The notes beneath the pieces were generated by a model, which was not told where the DNA came from, made no database searches, and saw only the letters and a program-made list of their open reading frames with translations. The position numbers and the translations under genes are program-made. A stretch of DNA of 64,000 bases from Rhinopithecus roxellana (Eukaryota; Chordata; Mammalia; Primates; Cercopithecidae): contig NC_044552.1 of NCBI RefSeq assembly GCF_007565055.1, forward strand, positions 36,922,069 through 36,986,068. The letters are read 5' to 3'. Shown one piece after another: positions 1-16,077 of this stretch (position 1 is its first letter; each line of letters begins with the position of its first letter).

Positions 1-272
1 AGTCTCGCTCTTGTCCCCCAGCCTGGAGTGCAATGGCATGATCTCGGCTCACTACAACCTCCACCTCTCGGGTTCAAGCGATTCTTCTGCCTCAGCCTCC
101 CGAGTAGCTGGGATTACAGGCGCCTGCCACCACGCCCCGCTAATTTTTTTGTATTTTTAGTAGAGATGGGGTTTCAACATGTTGGCCAGGCTGGTCTTGA
201 ACTCCTGACCTCAGGTGATCCACCCGCCTTGGCCTCCCAAAGTGCTGGGATTACAGGTGTGAGCCACCACGT
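1..272 (-). repeat. Alu (cut by window edge)
   Basis: Minus-strand Alu in a PPP2R5D intron; its poly-T end is beyond the left edge. Confidence 0.9.
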
Positions 273-783
273 CTGTGATTGAAGACTGTCACACATTCAG
301 TAAAGGATCTTAAGTATACTGCTCAATAAATTTTAGGTATGTATCTGCCATGCACCACCTTGCAGGTCCAGTCAAGATGCAGGATGTTTACATTACTCAG
401 AAGGCTCCTCATGTCTCTTCTTACTCCTCATATGTCTTCTTAGCAATACCCACCCCGTTTCCCCTGGCAACATAATCACTTTTCTGACTTCTGTCACCAT
501 CAATCCATCAGTTAGCTTTACCTGTTCATGAACTGGAATGAACGTTTTGAAGGCTCTTGATGCACAGGCAGTGGGCATCTCTTTGGAAGATGTGACTTCT
601 TGACTGCTCCCTGCCAGGGCTACAGCAGTTATCTGTGTAACCCTGGCCTTAGCTCCTTCAGGGCAGGAGACAGCTGCTCACTGCCCAGGCCTGTGCAGGC
701 ATAAACAGACTGGGGGATGGCCAGGCCCAGGGTGGGAGGCATATCTTGGGAAGTGGATTTCAACAGGTGACTTGTTTGACCAG
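273..783 (+). other. PPP2R5D intron, no feature seen
   Basis: Unique intronic sequence ending at the acceptor before 784. No exon is supported. Confidence 0.5.
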
Positions 784-5649
<4,866 letters not shown>

Positions 5650-6610
5650 CCCCTCACATTCCTACCACAGGGCCACAGCCCACTCAGCCCTTGGACACTG
5701 CCCAGGCCCTCCACACTCTGCTCCCTACTGGCTGACTTGGGGGAAGGCAGCGTCTCTCTAGCTACTCCAGGGAGGGGGATGCGGGCACTTGAAGCAGGGA
5801 CACCCACAGAGTGGTCCCTCTTCTCCCCAAAAGGTGTTCATGCCTCCCTGTGGCTAGTACAGGCTGAGCACTAAGATGCTTAGTGCTCAGACAACCTGGG
5901 GATGCCTGTCCCCTACCTGCTCCTCACCCACAGCTACCTGAGGCTGCTCTGAGAAGTACACACAGGAATACATATGCTCCTCTATTCTTCCCTTCATCCT
6001 CATTTGAACGCCAGGTGTCTCCCCTCCTCTCTCTCCCCTGCAGAGGCATGTAGGGAACAGCGGAGATTATTCTCACCAAAGTTATGTCAAGCCCCATTGG
6101 CCCCTGGAGTAGCTGGAGGGAAGCCAACGCCCTGCAGCACAAACAGGCCCCCCAGCCCCAGCCATGTGCTGGCAGATAGGGTTGTATTATTTTTTCTTAC
6201 CCCATGCCTGACCAAGGGAGGTCAAAAGGAGAAAAGTATAGGCTGTGGACAATAACTGATGAATATAGGGCCCAGACGGACCAAGTGGGGCCGGGGAGGG
6301 ATGAACAAACACCCTACCCCATGCCCTGTCTTTGGTGAGCAGCAGCCCTGGGGTCACAGACATGGAAGGGTCCACCTGGGGCTGACTGCTTTTCTGTGCT
6401 GTTGGTTCCCAAAACTATAAAGAAGGAAGCAGGGAGCGGTGCCCCAAGCATGGCTCCTGCCAACACCTATTTATTTCCTTGTTTGTGCTATGCTAGGCAG
6501 GCCTTCTCTTGTCCCTTGTAGGTACCTTGGAGGGGCCAGGGGCTGAGGAGGGCTGGACCCAGGTTCCAGGGGCGCAGGCAGTGCGGCTTCTGGCTGTGTA
6601 CATAGGGTGC

Positions 6611-6616
6611 TTTATT
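6611..6616 (-). promoter_or_regulatory. MEA1 candidate poly(A) signal
   Basis: TTTATT on the plus strand is AATAAA for MEA1, about 215 nt past its stop. A second AATAAA for this strand lies at 6470-6475. Using either one makes the MEA1 and PPP2R5D transcripts overlap tail to tail. Confidence 0.65.
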
Positions 6617-6682
6617 CTCCACAGAGTGATACATACTAAGGTGGGTTGGGCTTGGGCCGATGTCCCCATATGTACAGAACTG

Positions 6683-6688
6683 AATAAA
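6683..6688 (+). promoter_or_regulatory. PPP2R5D poly(A) signal
   Basis: Canonical AATAAA about 1.03 kb after the stop codon, followed within about 15-35 nt by GT-rich sequence (gtctgatgtgccttgatgtg) of the kind that supports cleavage. Confidence 0.8.
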
Positions 6689-6830
6689 GTGGGTCTCTGA
6701 GAAGTCTGATGTGCCTTGATGTGGAAAGGGAGATGGGGAAGATGGAAATGGACGTTACAACCAGGGATGTGTTCAGTCCTGTGCTGGTTCTGGCCTGGAA
6801 TGTAGGAAGATAAGGCAGCTCTCACTGTGG

Positions 6831-7778
6831 TCACTTCCAAGCAGGAGATGCCTGCCGGGCTTGGAGGGCTTTCTGTACCACATCTTCCCACTGGGCATCC
6901 GATATCTCCCGAGCCCAGGCAGGAACCCCTGGCGCAGGCAGGCTTACTCCAGCCATCGTCCTTTTCACCAGCTCTACATGTTCTGAAATCAGAGCCAGAG
7001 GCCAGTAAGGTATAGAAATAACGGGACTAGCTCCCCTCTCCAATCCCTGAATCAACCCAGAGCCCTTGGGCTGGTAGGGCCACCAAATCCATCTTGTTAC
7101 TTCAAGGCAAGCCTGCCCATCCCCAAAGCTAGCAGAAGAGCATTTCACTTGGACTCTGAAGTCTATAAAATCTTAGTTTACAAACTCTCTTTTTAGGATA
7201 GGGTCTTCCTCTGAAACTTCCTTCTACTGACTCATGCCAGTTCATTTCCTTAGTAATTATTCCAGAATGAAAGAATGATCTTTTACCTGGGTCCATGGGA
7301 ATAGAGCTGTGGTTGTTCAACGCTGTAGCTCCCTCCTCATCTTCATCTTCACTCTCTAACGGTGGGTCTGGCAAATGAAGCCCCAGGGCCTGCAGAGCCA
7401 GAGAAGACTGTTTGGGTCCAGGCTTTCAGGGAGCCCAGCTTCACCTGTTCCTCAGAACCATCTGAGGTTCCATTCTGATGGTTCCTCAGAACCATCCCTC
7501 CTCCACCCTACCTGGATTCGATCCTGGATGTCAGCAACTACATCTCCATCCCCCACTGGTGCCAGTTCCACCTCCTCTTGTTCAGGATCTTGGTTCAGGG
7601 GCTGGTAGGAGTAGCCAGCTGGGCCCGACCCCGTTTCCTCCTGCTCTTCCTCAGGCTCCTCACTGCTCCAATCCCCAGTGCCTTCTGAAGGGCCCTGATG
7701 TGGTCCCAGTTCCTCAGTCTGATTGGGGAAGATACGCTCAGGGCCCATGGTGTCTCCCCCTAGAACTACTGTTGCCAT
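6831..7778 (-). CDS. MEA1: Male-enhanced antigen 1
   Basis: Small acidic protein expressed widely and strongly in testis; its molecular role is not established. Coding exons on the minus strand, 5' to 3': 7778-7512, 7389-7287, 6982-6831, giving 174 codons with stop. The ATG at 7778-7776 begins MATVVLGGDT. An upstream in-frame TGA lies in the predicted leader, so this is the first usable start. The non-coding first exon probably ends at 8292, where a GTGAGG donor sits, and joins the acceptor before 7789. The protein has long Glu-rich stretches (EEPEEEQEE and ESEDEDEE) and a more conserved C-terminal part ending QASPAWK. It is convergent with PPP2R5D and divergent from KLHDC3. Identification is secure; the first exon is inferred. 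Confidence 0.95.
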
Positions 7779-8291
7779 CCGGGCAGGGGCTGCAAGAACA
7801 GGGAAGCGGTAGGACAAGGATTGGATGAAACCAGGCCCACGTTCATCCTCTCATCATGTCTTTGTGGTCTCCTGTGTGCAGAAGAACCAGCTCCTCCCCG
7901 AGGCTCCTGCATCCTCCACCCTCCGCCCCGCTTCCAGCCTCTCGTTCCTCCCCCTAAGTCGGGGCTCTTATCTTGAACCAGGCCCCACCCGCCTTGCTCC
8001 GCCACTTCCTAATTAAACGCCCAACCGGAGGCCCTGCCACCTCCTAAAAGACACCCCTTCCAGAACCCCGGCTCCCCCGCCACGCCTCCCCCGCGACTTG
8101 GGAACTCTGGGTCATCAGAGTCCCCTAAACAGGGCGTACCCACCCCCTTCTCCCCTCTCCTAGAGGTCCTCCTCTGTACCGCCTGACAGATGCCCTTCAG
8201 GACCCATGGGCTCCCCTCAAATGGCCCCAGCTACAGCGTCCCCCACCCGCCCCCATCCGAATCCCAGCGCCGGTGCTTCCGCGCGCCTCAC

Positions 8292-8640
8292 CCGCTCAGA
8301 GCCCGTGGCCTCCACTTCCGGCGGGGCAGGAGGTGCAGAAGTTCCTAGTCCTCCAGCCCCGCCCCATGCCCATGATTGACACTGGCGAGGACGAGGAGTG
8401 CGTCCCTTGCCCCGCCTCCGTCATGCGCAGCCCAGAAAACAAAGGACTGCATTACCCAGTGGCCTCCTCGGTCTTGACACATATTTACACATGCGCAGAA
8501 TCTCTCCTACGCCCCTGCCCACTCAGCCCTCTAGTCCCTCAGGAAACGTGTGGACTACAAGTCCCGGAATGCCTCGGGGACTTAGCTACGACTGCACGTG
8601 CGCGCACAGCTGCCCGCCGGAAGAATCGAGCTTGGCTGTG
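8292..8640. promoter_or_regulatory. Bidirectional promoter, MEA1 / KLHDC3
   Basis: CpG-rich block between two head-to-head genes. It has an ETS/GABP-type core (ACTTCCGG at 8314-8321) inside the predicted MEA1 first exon, and a ZNF143-type element with the ACTACAAGTCCCGGAATGC pattern at 8554-8572. No TATA box is evident. Transcription starts cannot be read from sequence, so edges are approximate. Confidence 0.7.
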
Positions 8641-8739
8641 TTTATCTCGTTGGGGACTAAGGCGTCGGTTGGCGCGCAACGGGTTCTAGGCTGCAGGCAG
8701 CGCGAGGACCCGCGGCCCCGCCCCGGCTCGGCCTGGCAG
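8640..8739 (+). other. KLHDC3: KLHDC3 predicted non-coding first exon
   Basis: GC-rich sequence ending in a consensus donor CAG|GTAGCC at 8739/8740. It sits in the CpG island opposite MEA1 and about 2.8 kb before the coding start. The 5' edge is a guess; an alternative donor cannot be excluded. Confidence 0.55.
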
Positions 8740-9957
8740 GTAGCCTGGGATGGGTGGAAGGGCAAGGAAGAATTAGGGGGCTGAGGACGCGCTGTCTAGA
8801 GCTGGAGTGGCGGGGGAGGGGCCTGAGAGTGATGAGGTGGGGGTGGGGAGGGAGCTAGGGGGATGATGGGAAAGGAGAGTGTTAATGGGGAAAGCGGGTC
8901 TAGAGGAGGATGGCCAGGAGATGGGTAGGAGAGACCTGGTGTCTGGAGGAAGCAATGAAGGAAATGGGAAGGAAGACTGGGCTATGAATACAGGGAAGCT
9001 GAGCATAGTGGAAGGGGAGGGGTGACTGGCGTAGTGGGCTAGAGGAGGCCGGAATCTGGAAGAAGACAAGGATAGAGTCATATGCAGGGAGGGATATCCG
9101 TGGTCAGGGCATGTTAATTTTTCTTTCCTTAGTGGAGGTGGGAAAATGGAGGGCTGTTGGGTGGAGCTTGGAATGGTAGGAGAAGGAAAAATGAGAAAAC
9201 TGCAAAGCTCTCACGAGATCGAGAAGGGCGAGAAATGGGGAATAAAAAGTGCAAGAGACCAGGCAGGTAGATACATTAAGGGAATAGAAGAAGCTTGAAA
9301 ATGCTTGGTGGTGATGGAGGATTGGGGAGACCCAGGGATAAGAGGAGCCCCTGAGAGCCTGGGGGCTTGTTCTCCTTGAATTTGAGTTGTTCTTATGGCA
9401 GAGAAACTAAAAATTTTTTCTCCACCTTTGGCTGGAATTGCTTATCTCTTCTCCTGTGCATATTTTACTTTACCTTGACATATCTGAAGGGAAGAATAGA
9501 GGATATAAGGAAGGATGGAAGACTTCCATTCTTAAGCCCATCGACCTCCTAACAATTTCCACAAGCCCAGACCCAAGATATTTTGGAGAGCAGGAGTAAT
9601 GAAGTGAGAGTAGCTTCCTCCTGGGGCTATTTCAGGATGGGCCCCATGGCTATTTAAAGCTTGGGGTGTGGAGTTGGGGGAGGTTGGGTGGGTGGGACTA
9701 GCAAGCCAGCTGAAAGCCATGTCTCTTTCCTGCAAGGGGCCTCCCTTATTAGAGCTGTTTTTGTGCCTGAGGTTTTGCCTGGCCCTTTCCTCTGCCAGGG
9801 CTTCTTAAACAGGGAGCAGATGATGATCCACCCAAACTCAGGAGATGCCTGCCAGCAAAAGCATTGTCAGTTGCAAGGATTTGCCTGAAAAAAACCTCAG
9901 ATGTACCCAGGTGTACCTGCCACTAGGTTGACTGGTTGTGTTTGAGAGACCATGACC
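8740..9957 (+). other. KLHDC3 intron 1, 5' part: no feature seen
   Basis: Purine-rich (GGGGA/GGAGG) unique sequence with no coding exon, RNA gene or clear repeat that I can support. Alu copies follow at 9958 and 10350, and unique sequence resumes from 10625 to 11586. Confidence 0.5.
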
Positions 9958-10259
9958 AGCTGGGCGCGGTGGCTCATGCCTGTAATCCCAGCACTTTGGG
10001 AGACCAAGGCGGGCAGATCACCTGAGGTCAGGAGTTTGAGACCAGCCTGGCCAACATGATGAAACCCCGTCTCTACTAAAAATACAGAAATTAGCCGGGT
10101 GTGGTGGCAGTCGCCTGTAATCCCAGCTATTCAGGAGACTGAGGCAGGAGAATCCCTTGAACCCGGGAGGTGGAGGTTGCAGTGAGTCAAGATTGCACCA
10201 TTGCACTCCAGCCTGGGGACAAGAGTGATCCTTCTGTCTCAAAAAAAAAAAAAAAAAAG
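9958..10259 (+). repeat. Alu
   Basis: Full-length element with an 18-nt A-tail in KLHDC3 intron 1. Confidence 0.92.
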
Positions 10260-10327
10260 AGACCATGACCTCTCATGCTCAATCTTTCTCTTGTCCTGCC
10301 CAATGGCATTTTTTGCCTCCCTTCCCC

Positions 10328-10349
<22 letters not shown>

Positions 10350-10363
<14 letters not shown>

Positions 10364-10624
10364 GAGACAGAATCTCACTCTGTCGCCAGGCTGGAGTGCA
10401 GTGGTGCAATCTGGGCTCACTCCAACCTTCGCCTCCCAAGTTCAAGCAATTCTGCCTCAGCCTCCTGAGTAGCTGGGACTACAGGTGCACGCCACCATGC
10501 CCAACTAATTCTTGTATTTTTAGTGGAGCCAGGTTTCACTATGTTGGCCATCTCTTGACTTCGTGATCCACCTGCCTCGGTCTCAAGGTGGTGGGATTAC
10601 AGGCGTGAGCCACCATGCCCAGCC
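10350..10624 (-). repeat. Alu
   Basis: Minus-strand copy, inverted relative to the Alu 90 bp to its left; the pair could fold together in KLHDC3 pre-mRNA. Confidence 0.9.
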
Positions 10625-11586
10625 CCTTCCACTTTCCATTGCACAGTCCCACCTCTATCCGCCTTTCAGGAACCCAAGTTGTGGAAGAACTTCTTCCCTC
10701 TTTTCTACTGGAAATGACTTGTTCTCTACCACAGTAGCAGGGATGGGAAAGTGGCAGGAGGAGAAAACCCCTCCCTCTATCCCCATCCCCCAAGCCTAAG
10801 CATACACATACCTTTCTGGCTTAAGTCCTGGCAGCATACCAGGCACAGCTGTCAAAGGAACTCCTTGTGCCTGTGGGGGTCCCTGGGTGACCCCAATGAC
10901 AACAACTCAGCTTGACAAGAGCTCCCTGTGAGGGGCTAACCAACCACGGTAACATGGAGGTCCCTTCCTGGATCAGTCCTACCCTATCTTGGGTAGGGGG
11001 ATTGTTCTACTCTAAAAGCCTGAAAGCTTTTCTGCTTTGAGGCATTCATGCTGCCAGCTTTCGATGGACTGTCTGAGGCTGGCTGGGCTATTAATAGCTG
11101 TGAGTATTTTGAGATCCCTTTCCCCACCTTAAAGAACACAGATTCTTAGAGAGGTGGCAGTAAGCAGAGCAGAGACAAGAGAATATACCATTTGGGAAGG
11201 GGCTTCAAGTTTGTGCCAAGCCAGGGACAGAGTGGAGCCTCCATGAGTAGGTGGTGACCATGATCAGCAGATTCTGAGCTGGCAATCAAGTGGGGGTGGC
11301 CCCACCCTTCACTGTTGGAGAACACTGGGCCAGGGCTAGCTCCCTGACCTCGGCAGCTCCCTTGGGGCAGGGCCAGCCACCTGAGCTGTGACTAGTGTCC
11401 CTGTGGAGGGGTAGTGTGGGAGGGCCACCAGGGTGACACTTGGAGGCAAAGGCTGGTTCTGGGCAGAGTCACAGTGAGCTGGGCAGAAGCCTTGCCTGAG
11501 GATCCTGTGGCCCCAATTTGTGTGCAGGTAGCAGAGGCAGCAGGCCGTGCCGGGGGGGCATGTTGCTGTAACCAGTGGTCCAGGGG

Positions 11587-14567
11587 ATGTTACGGTGGAC
11601 AGTGCACCTGGAGGGCGGGCCCCGCAGGGTGAACCATGCTGCAGTGGCTGTTGGGCATCGGGTATACTCCTTCGGGGGTTACTGCTCTGGTGAAGACTAT
11701 GAGACGCTGCGTCAGATAGATGTGCACATTTTCAATGCAGGTAAGCCAATGCTGAGGCTGTCCCTGAGTCCCCACATCAAGATGGGAAACGGGCTGCTGA
11801 TGAGGTTTGGCTGTGGTCTCTGGGACCAAGGGGATTGGGGAGGAACATCTGGTTTGGGAAAGGTGGACAGCCTGGAGGGAAGTTCCCAGGGCTGAGCAGA
11901 GCTGTGCCCACAGTGTCCTTGCGTTGGACAAAGCTGCCCCCGGTGAAGTCTGCCATCCGTGGGCAAGCTCCTGTCGTACCCTACATGCGCTATGGACACT
12001 CAACCGTCCTCATCGACGACACGGTCCTCCTTTGGGGCGGGCGGAATGACACCGAAGGGGCCTGCAATGTGCTGTATGCCTTTGACGTCAGTGAGTATGG
12101 ATCTCAGAGAGGCTATGTCCTTCTAGATGTTGCCTCAGTTGCCTGAGAAAGGTTTGGGTTGGGGGTCTTGGGGAGTGCAGTACCCCGGAGCTCAGGAGGG
12201 AGTGTCATAGATGGTGCTTAGTTGAGCCATTTTCTCATCTCCTTCAGATACTCACAAGTGGTTCACACCCCGAGTGTCAGGGACAGTTCCTGGGGCCCGG
12301 GATGGACATTCGGCCTGTGTCCTAGGCAAGATCATGTACATTTTCGGGGGCTACGAGCAGCAGGTAGGTCTGGGAATAAACTAAGAGGTTTAGGGTGAGA
12401 CTGAGAAGGAGGGTAAGGGCAATTTTGGATGGCGAAATGGGAGGCTTTGGCTTGTTTGCAGGTTTTGAGGGGAAGGATGGAGGGTCAGAGAGTGACCGTT
12501 GGCTCCCTCTTTTCTTCCTCCTTTTCTCTTCCTACTCAGGCGGACTGCTTTTCCAATGACATTCACAAGCTAGATACCAGCACCATGACATGGACTCTTA
12601 TCTGTACAAAGGTCTCCTCTTTCTTTTTTCTCCCAAATCCCCACCCTCCGTTGAAGAAATGATAGGAAGCTCAGTCAGAGCAGATCCTCTTCCAGCCTTT
12701 GTTCTGACCCCTCCACCATCTCTCTGCCTCTGCCCAGGGCAACCCTGCACGCTGGAGGGACTTCCACTCAGCCACAATGCTGGGAAGTCACATGTATGTC
12801 TTTGGGGGCCGTGCCGACCGCTTTGGGCCATTCCATTCCAACAATGAGATTTACTGCAACCGCATTCGAGTCTTTGACACCAGAACTGAGGCTTGGCTGG
12901 ACTGTCCCCCGACTCCAGTGCTGCCTGAGGGGCGCCGGAGCCACTCGGCCTGTGAGTGTTTGTTACTTCCCTGTGGAGTTCCCTTCCTGCCAGCTTCACA
13001 CTCTTGATGTTTTCTCTGTCCTTCCAGTTGGCTACAATGGGGAGCTGTACATCTTTGGTGGCTATAATGCAAGGCTGAACCGGCACTTCCATGACCTCTG
13101 GAAGTTTAATCCTGGTAAAGAGCACTGCGTTTAGGGCAGGAACAAGGAGCAATTGAGGTGGGAGGAAAAGAAAAGAATCCTGAGGAGGTGAGGGATGGGG
13201 GTGGGGAAGATACCTGGACTAGGCAGGTATTGAACTTCCATATAAATTTCTCTTCAGTGTCCTTTACCTGGAAAAAGATTGAACCGAAGGGGAAGGGGCC
13301 ATGTCCACGCCGGCGCCAGTGCTGCTGTATTGTTGGTGACAAGATTGTCCTCTTTGGGGGTACCAGGTTAGAAAGAGAGAGGGAAGGGCTCAGGGAAGTG
13401 ACAAATGGGAGAGTGGGAGGTATTTGAAAAGGGGGTCTCATGGGTTGTTTTTGTCTTACTTTCATCTCTCTTTTGATCCTGACAGTCCATCTCCTGAGGA
13501 AGGCCTGGGAGATGAATTTGACCTCATAGATCATTCTGACTTACACATTTTGGACTTTAGTAAGTATAGTTATTCCTGAATTGCTCCTGCCATCAAGGTC
13601 CCTGTCTTTGGGTGGTGATATCCAGGACTGGACCCTTTCCTCACCTTTGACCATCTCTTTTCCATAACTTCTCCCTTAAAGGCCCTAGTCTGAAGACTCT
13701 GTGCAAACTGGCCGTGATTCAATATAACCTAGACCAGTCCTGTTTGCCTCATGACATCAGGTACAGTGAGTGGTTGGAAGGGAGGGATTGGGTGAGCGTG
13801 AGTGAGCAGCACAGGTGTGACCTGATTAGCTTGGTCTCAGAATGGAGGAGACAGACATTATTGTTCTGCTGGAGATGTAGTGTACTTGTGCGAAATGAGA
13901 TGGAAGGAGGTGAATTGGCAGCCATCATGTAAAACTGTCAGCAGAATAAATTATATGAAAAAAAAATCCAGCTCAGCAGCATCACTTTCTGAGACCTAAG
14001 CTTATACAGTTATTTTTGTGAACATGCTGAGAACTGATTAAATCTTAGAACCTAGCTGCAAAGACAAGTTTAGGAGCCTCTGGATCACATTGGTTCCAGA
14101 AGATCTGGCTGCTTCCCTTTGAATTTCAGTCTTAGGTTCCAATTAACCACCAGATGTTACTTTATGTATAATTTTTCAGGTTCAAATTAACCACCAGATG
14201 TTACTTTGTATATAATTTTTCCTGTCTGGGTCATTCTGAGATAGTTCCTCTCTTAGTATCAGTTCAGTTTAACTCTTGCTGGCTGGGCATGTGCCTCACA
14301 CCTGTAATCCCATCACTTTGGGAGGTTGAGGTGGGCGAATCACTTGAGGTCAGGAGTTCGAGACCAGCCTGGCCAACATGGTGAAGCCCTGTCTCTACTA
14401 AAAATACAAAAATTAGCTGGGTGTGGTGGCAGCCACCAGTAGTCCCAGCTACTTGGGAGGTTGAGGCAAGAGAATTGCTTGAACCTGGGAGGCGGGGGTT
14501 GCAGTGAGTCGAGATTGTGTCACTGCATCACTGCACTCCAGCCTGGGTGACAAAACGAGACTCTCAA

Positions 14568-14610
<43 letters not shown>

Positions 14611-15152
14611 TGGTCTAATGGGTGGGGAAGGCCTCAGGAAGGATAGGAGTGCTGAGTCAGAGCCTTAAAAGGATGGGAGTTGAGAGCAAAAATGGTTATT
14701 CCTGGTGGGGGTGAGGCATTCCTGGTGAGGGTAAGGTGGAGGGGCTGTCTGGTTGGCTCTAAGCAAAGCAGGAAAGGCAGGTTGGGATGTTGACTGACAT
14801 GTTTACACAGATCTCAGGTGCCTGGACACTAGAATATACATATATATATATATAAACATAAACCGGAAATCCATATGAGCTTGGAGGTAGAGGAGTGGGT
14901 GGTGTTGGATTTGGTGGTGGGTGGGTTCTGATTGTTAAACCTAATAGGGCTGTTAAATAAGAGGTGGCTGTGGGTGGTTGAGCTTTAGGAAGTTGGAGGG
15001 ACTGGTGTGTTTATAGCTTGGTTCAAGCATCCCTGGGCTTGGGCTGAGGGCCCCCTCTTCTTTCTGTCTGTTGTTGGCCTTCCAGGTGGGAGCTGAATGC
15101 CATGACCACCAACAGCAATATCAGTCGCCCCATCGTCTCCTCCCATGGGTAG
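11587..15152 (+). CDS. KLHDC3: Kelch domain-containing protein 3, CUL2 ligase substrate receptor
   Basis: Beta-propeller substrate receptor of cullin-2 RING ligases in the C-degron pathway, which removes proteins ending in particular C-terminal motifs, often with terminal glycine. Coding exons: 11587-11740, 11914-12090, 12248-12363, 12540-12611, 12738-12951, 13028-13114, 13258-13366, 13486-13559, 13682-13760, 15086-15152, totalling 383 codons with stop (382 residues, the human length). The start is the ATG of MLRWTVHLEGG. Kelch blades show as repeated hydrophobic-FGG signatures: YSFGGYC, LLWGGRN, YIFGGYE, YVFGGRA, YIFGGYN and VLFGGT. The C-terminal part carries the cullin-box region. The protein itself ends SSHG. 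The last coding intron (13761-15085) holds an Alu, an AAT microsatellite and a 44-bp tandem duplication. Frame is intact throughout. Confidence 0.97.
14135..14222. repeat. 44-bp tandem duplication
   Basis: Two adjacent units (14135-14178 and 14179-14222) share AATTAACCACCAGATGTTAC and differ at only a few bases. Confidence 0.85.
14279..14611 (+). repeat. Alu with (AAT)n tail
   Basis: Plus-strand Alu whose A-rich tail became an AAT microsatellite of about 15 units (14566-14611). Confidence 0.9.
14838..14857. repeat. (TA)n tract
   Basis: Short alternating TA run in the last KLHDC3 coding intron. Confidence 0.7.
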
Positions 15153-15696
15153 GAGGAAGTTTCTGCCACCTCCCCTCCTGAGCCTGCTGTCATCTACACT
15201 GCCCCTGCCCATCTGTCACCCACCTGCTCCTTTGACCCCTGGACTTGGTATACCTCCATGTGGAGTTGTTGGGCGAGAGGTGTTCTCTGTGCTGTGAATT
15301 CAGTGGGGAGCTGTAGCGGGGTGGGGGCCAGGTTCCTTCCCCCTTGGGCCGAGGGCCCCTTCCCCTTGGTGCTCTGTCCCCATCCACCTCCTTTCAGCTG
15401 CTCCTGGGCCTCAGCTCTGCCCAGGGCCAGCCAGGTTCTGTTGGGAAGGGAAGGGAATGGGGAGAAGGGAGAAGCAAGCAGTGTCTGAGCCTCAGGAGCT
15501 TCCCCCTCCCCCTTTGCCTATCCCATCCCCCTGCTTGAGCCTTGAGCCTTGACTGGGAGCTGAAAGGAGTTGCAGCTGTTGGCATGAGACCTCCTTCTCC
15601 CCGTCTTGGGGAGGCGGGGACCAGCAGATAATCCCATCCTTCCTTGAGCTGTCGCTGTACCCTGAAGCTCAGCCAGCTCAGATTTTATAAAAATTA

Positions 15697-15702
15697 ATTA
15701 AA
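15697..15702 (+). promoter_or_regulatory. KLHDC3 poly(A) signal (ATTAAA variant)
   Basis: ATTAAA about 545 nt after the KLHDC3 stop, followed at 15711-15727 by the GT-rich run cgtgtcgtgtgtttttg. No AATAAA occurs nearer, so this common variant is the best candidate. Confidence 0.75.
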
Positions 15703-15929
15703 ACCTCCAAACGTGTCGTGTGTTTTTGTGGAATACGGTGGAGAGGGCTGGAATTTGCAGTGGGGGCAGGGTGCTGAGGACAAGCACCCTGAGGTTCTGG
15801 CTTCTCAGCCAAGGGTATTAGGAAACCAAATGCCACCAAGGCCTGGCCCAAGCTTCTCGGGCGTGGAACCCAGCGCCCTGCGACTCGGGCAGAAGGTTGC
15901 GACAATCTTTCCAGAGTGGGCTATCCTTT

Positions 15930-16077
15930 GGGCCGGCTCCCTGGCTGCCGGCCGCGCAGTCTATTTTCTGCCTATTCGTCACTGGGAACGCCGGAAGAGG
16001 CGGGGCGCGGGGGGGGGGGCGGAGGCTGCCGTGGGCGGAAGCGGCGCCTTTTGTCTTCCGAGCGCTACTGCCAGCTG
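15930..16077 (+). promoter_or_regulatory. RRP36 promoter and 5' UTR
   Basis: CpG-rich sequence directly upstream of the RRP36 ATG. It contains the ETS-like GCCGGAAG near 15990 and a poly-G run near 16010. The island extends to about 16270. KLHDC3 ends only about 230 nt upstream, so the intergenic space is very short. Confidence 0.6.

Larger units (their letters stand above)
5650..6705 (+). other. PPP2R5D: PPP2R5D 3' UTR
   Basis: Follows the TGA stop at 5647-5649 with no credible coding sequence. It ends just after the AATAAA at 6683-6688; the exact cleavage point is estimated. Its last part overlaps the 3' end of MEA1 on the other strand. Confidence 0.8.

Noticed and set aside
7452..7817. 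Upstream extension of MEA1 to an earlier start (MSYRFPVLA)
   Set aside because: That part is intron: an acceptor (TTCTTGCAG) lies at 7790-7798, and the predicted spliced leader has an in-frame stop.
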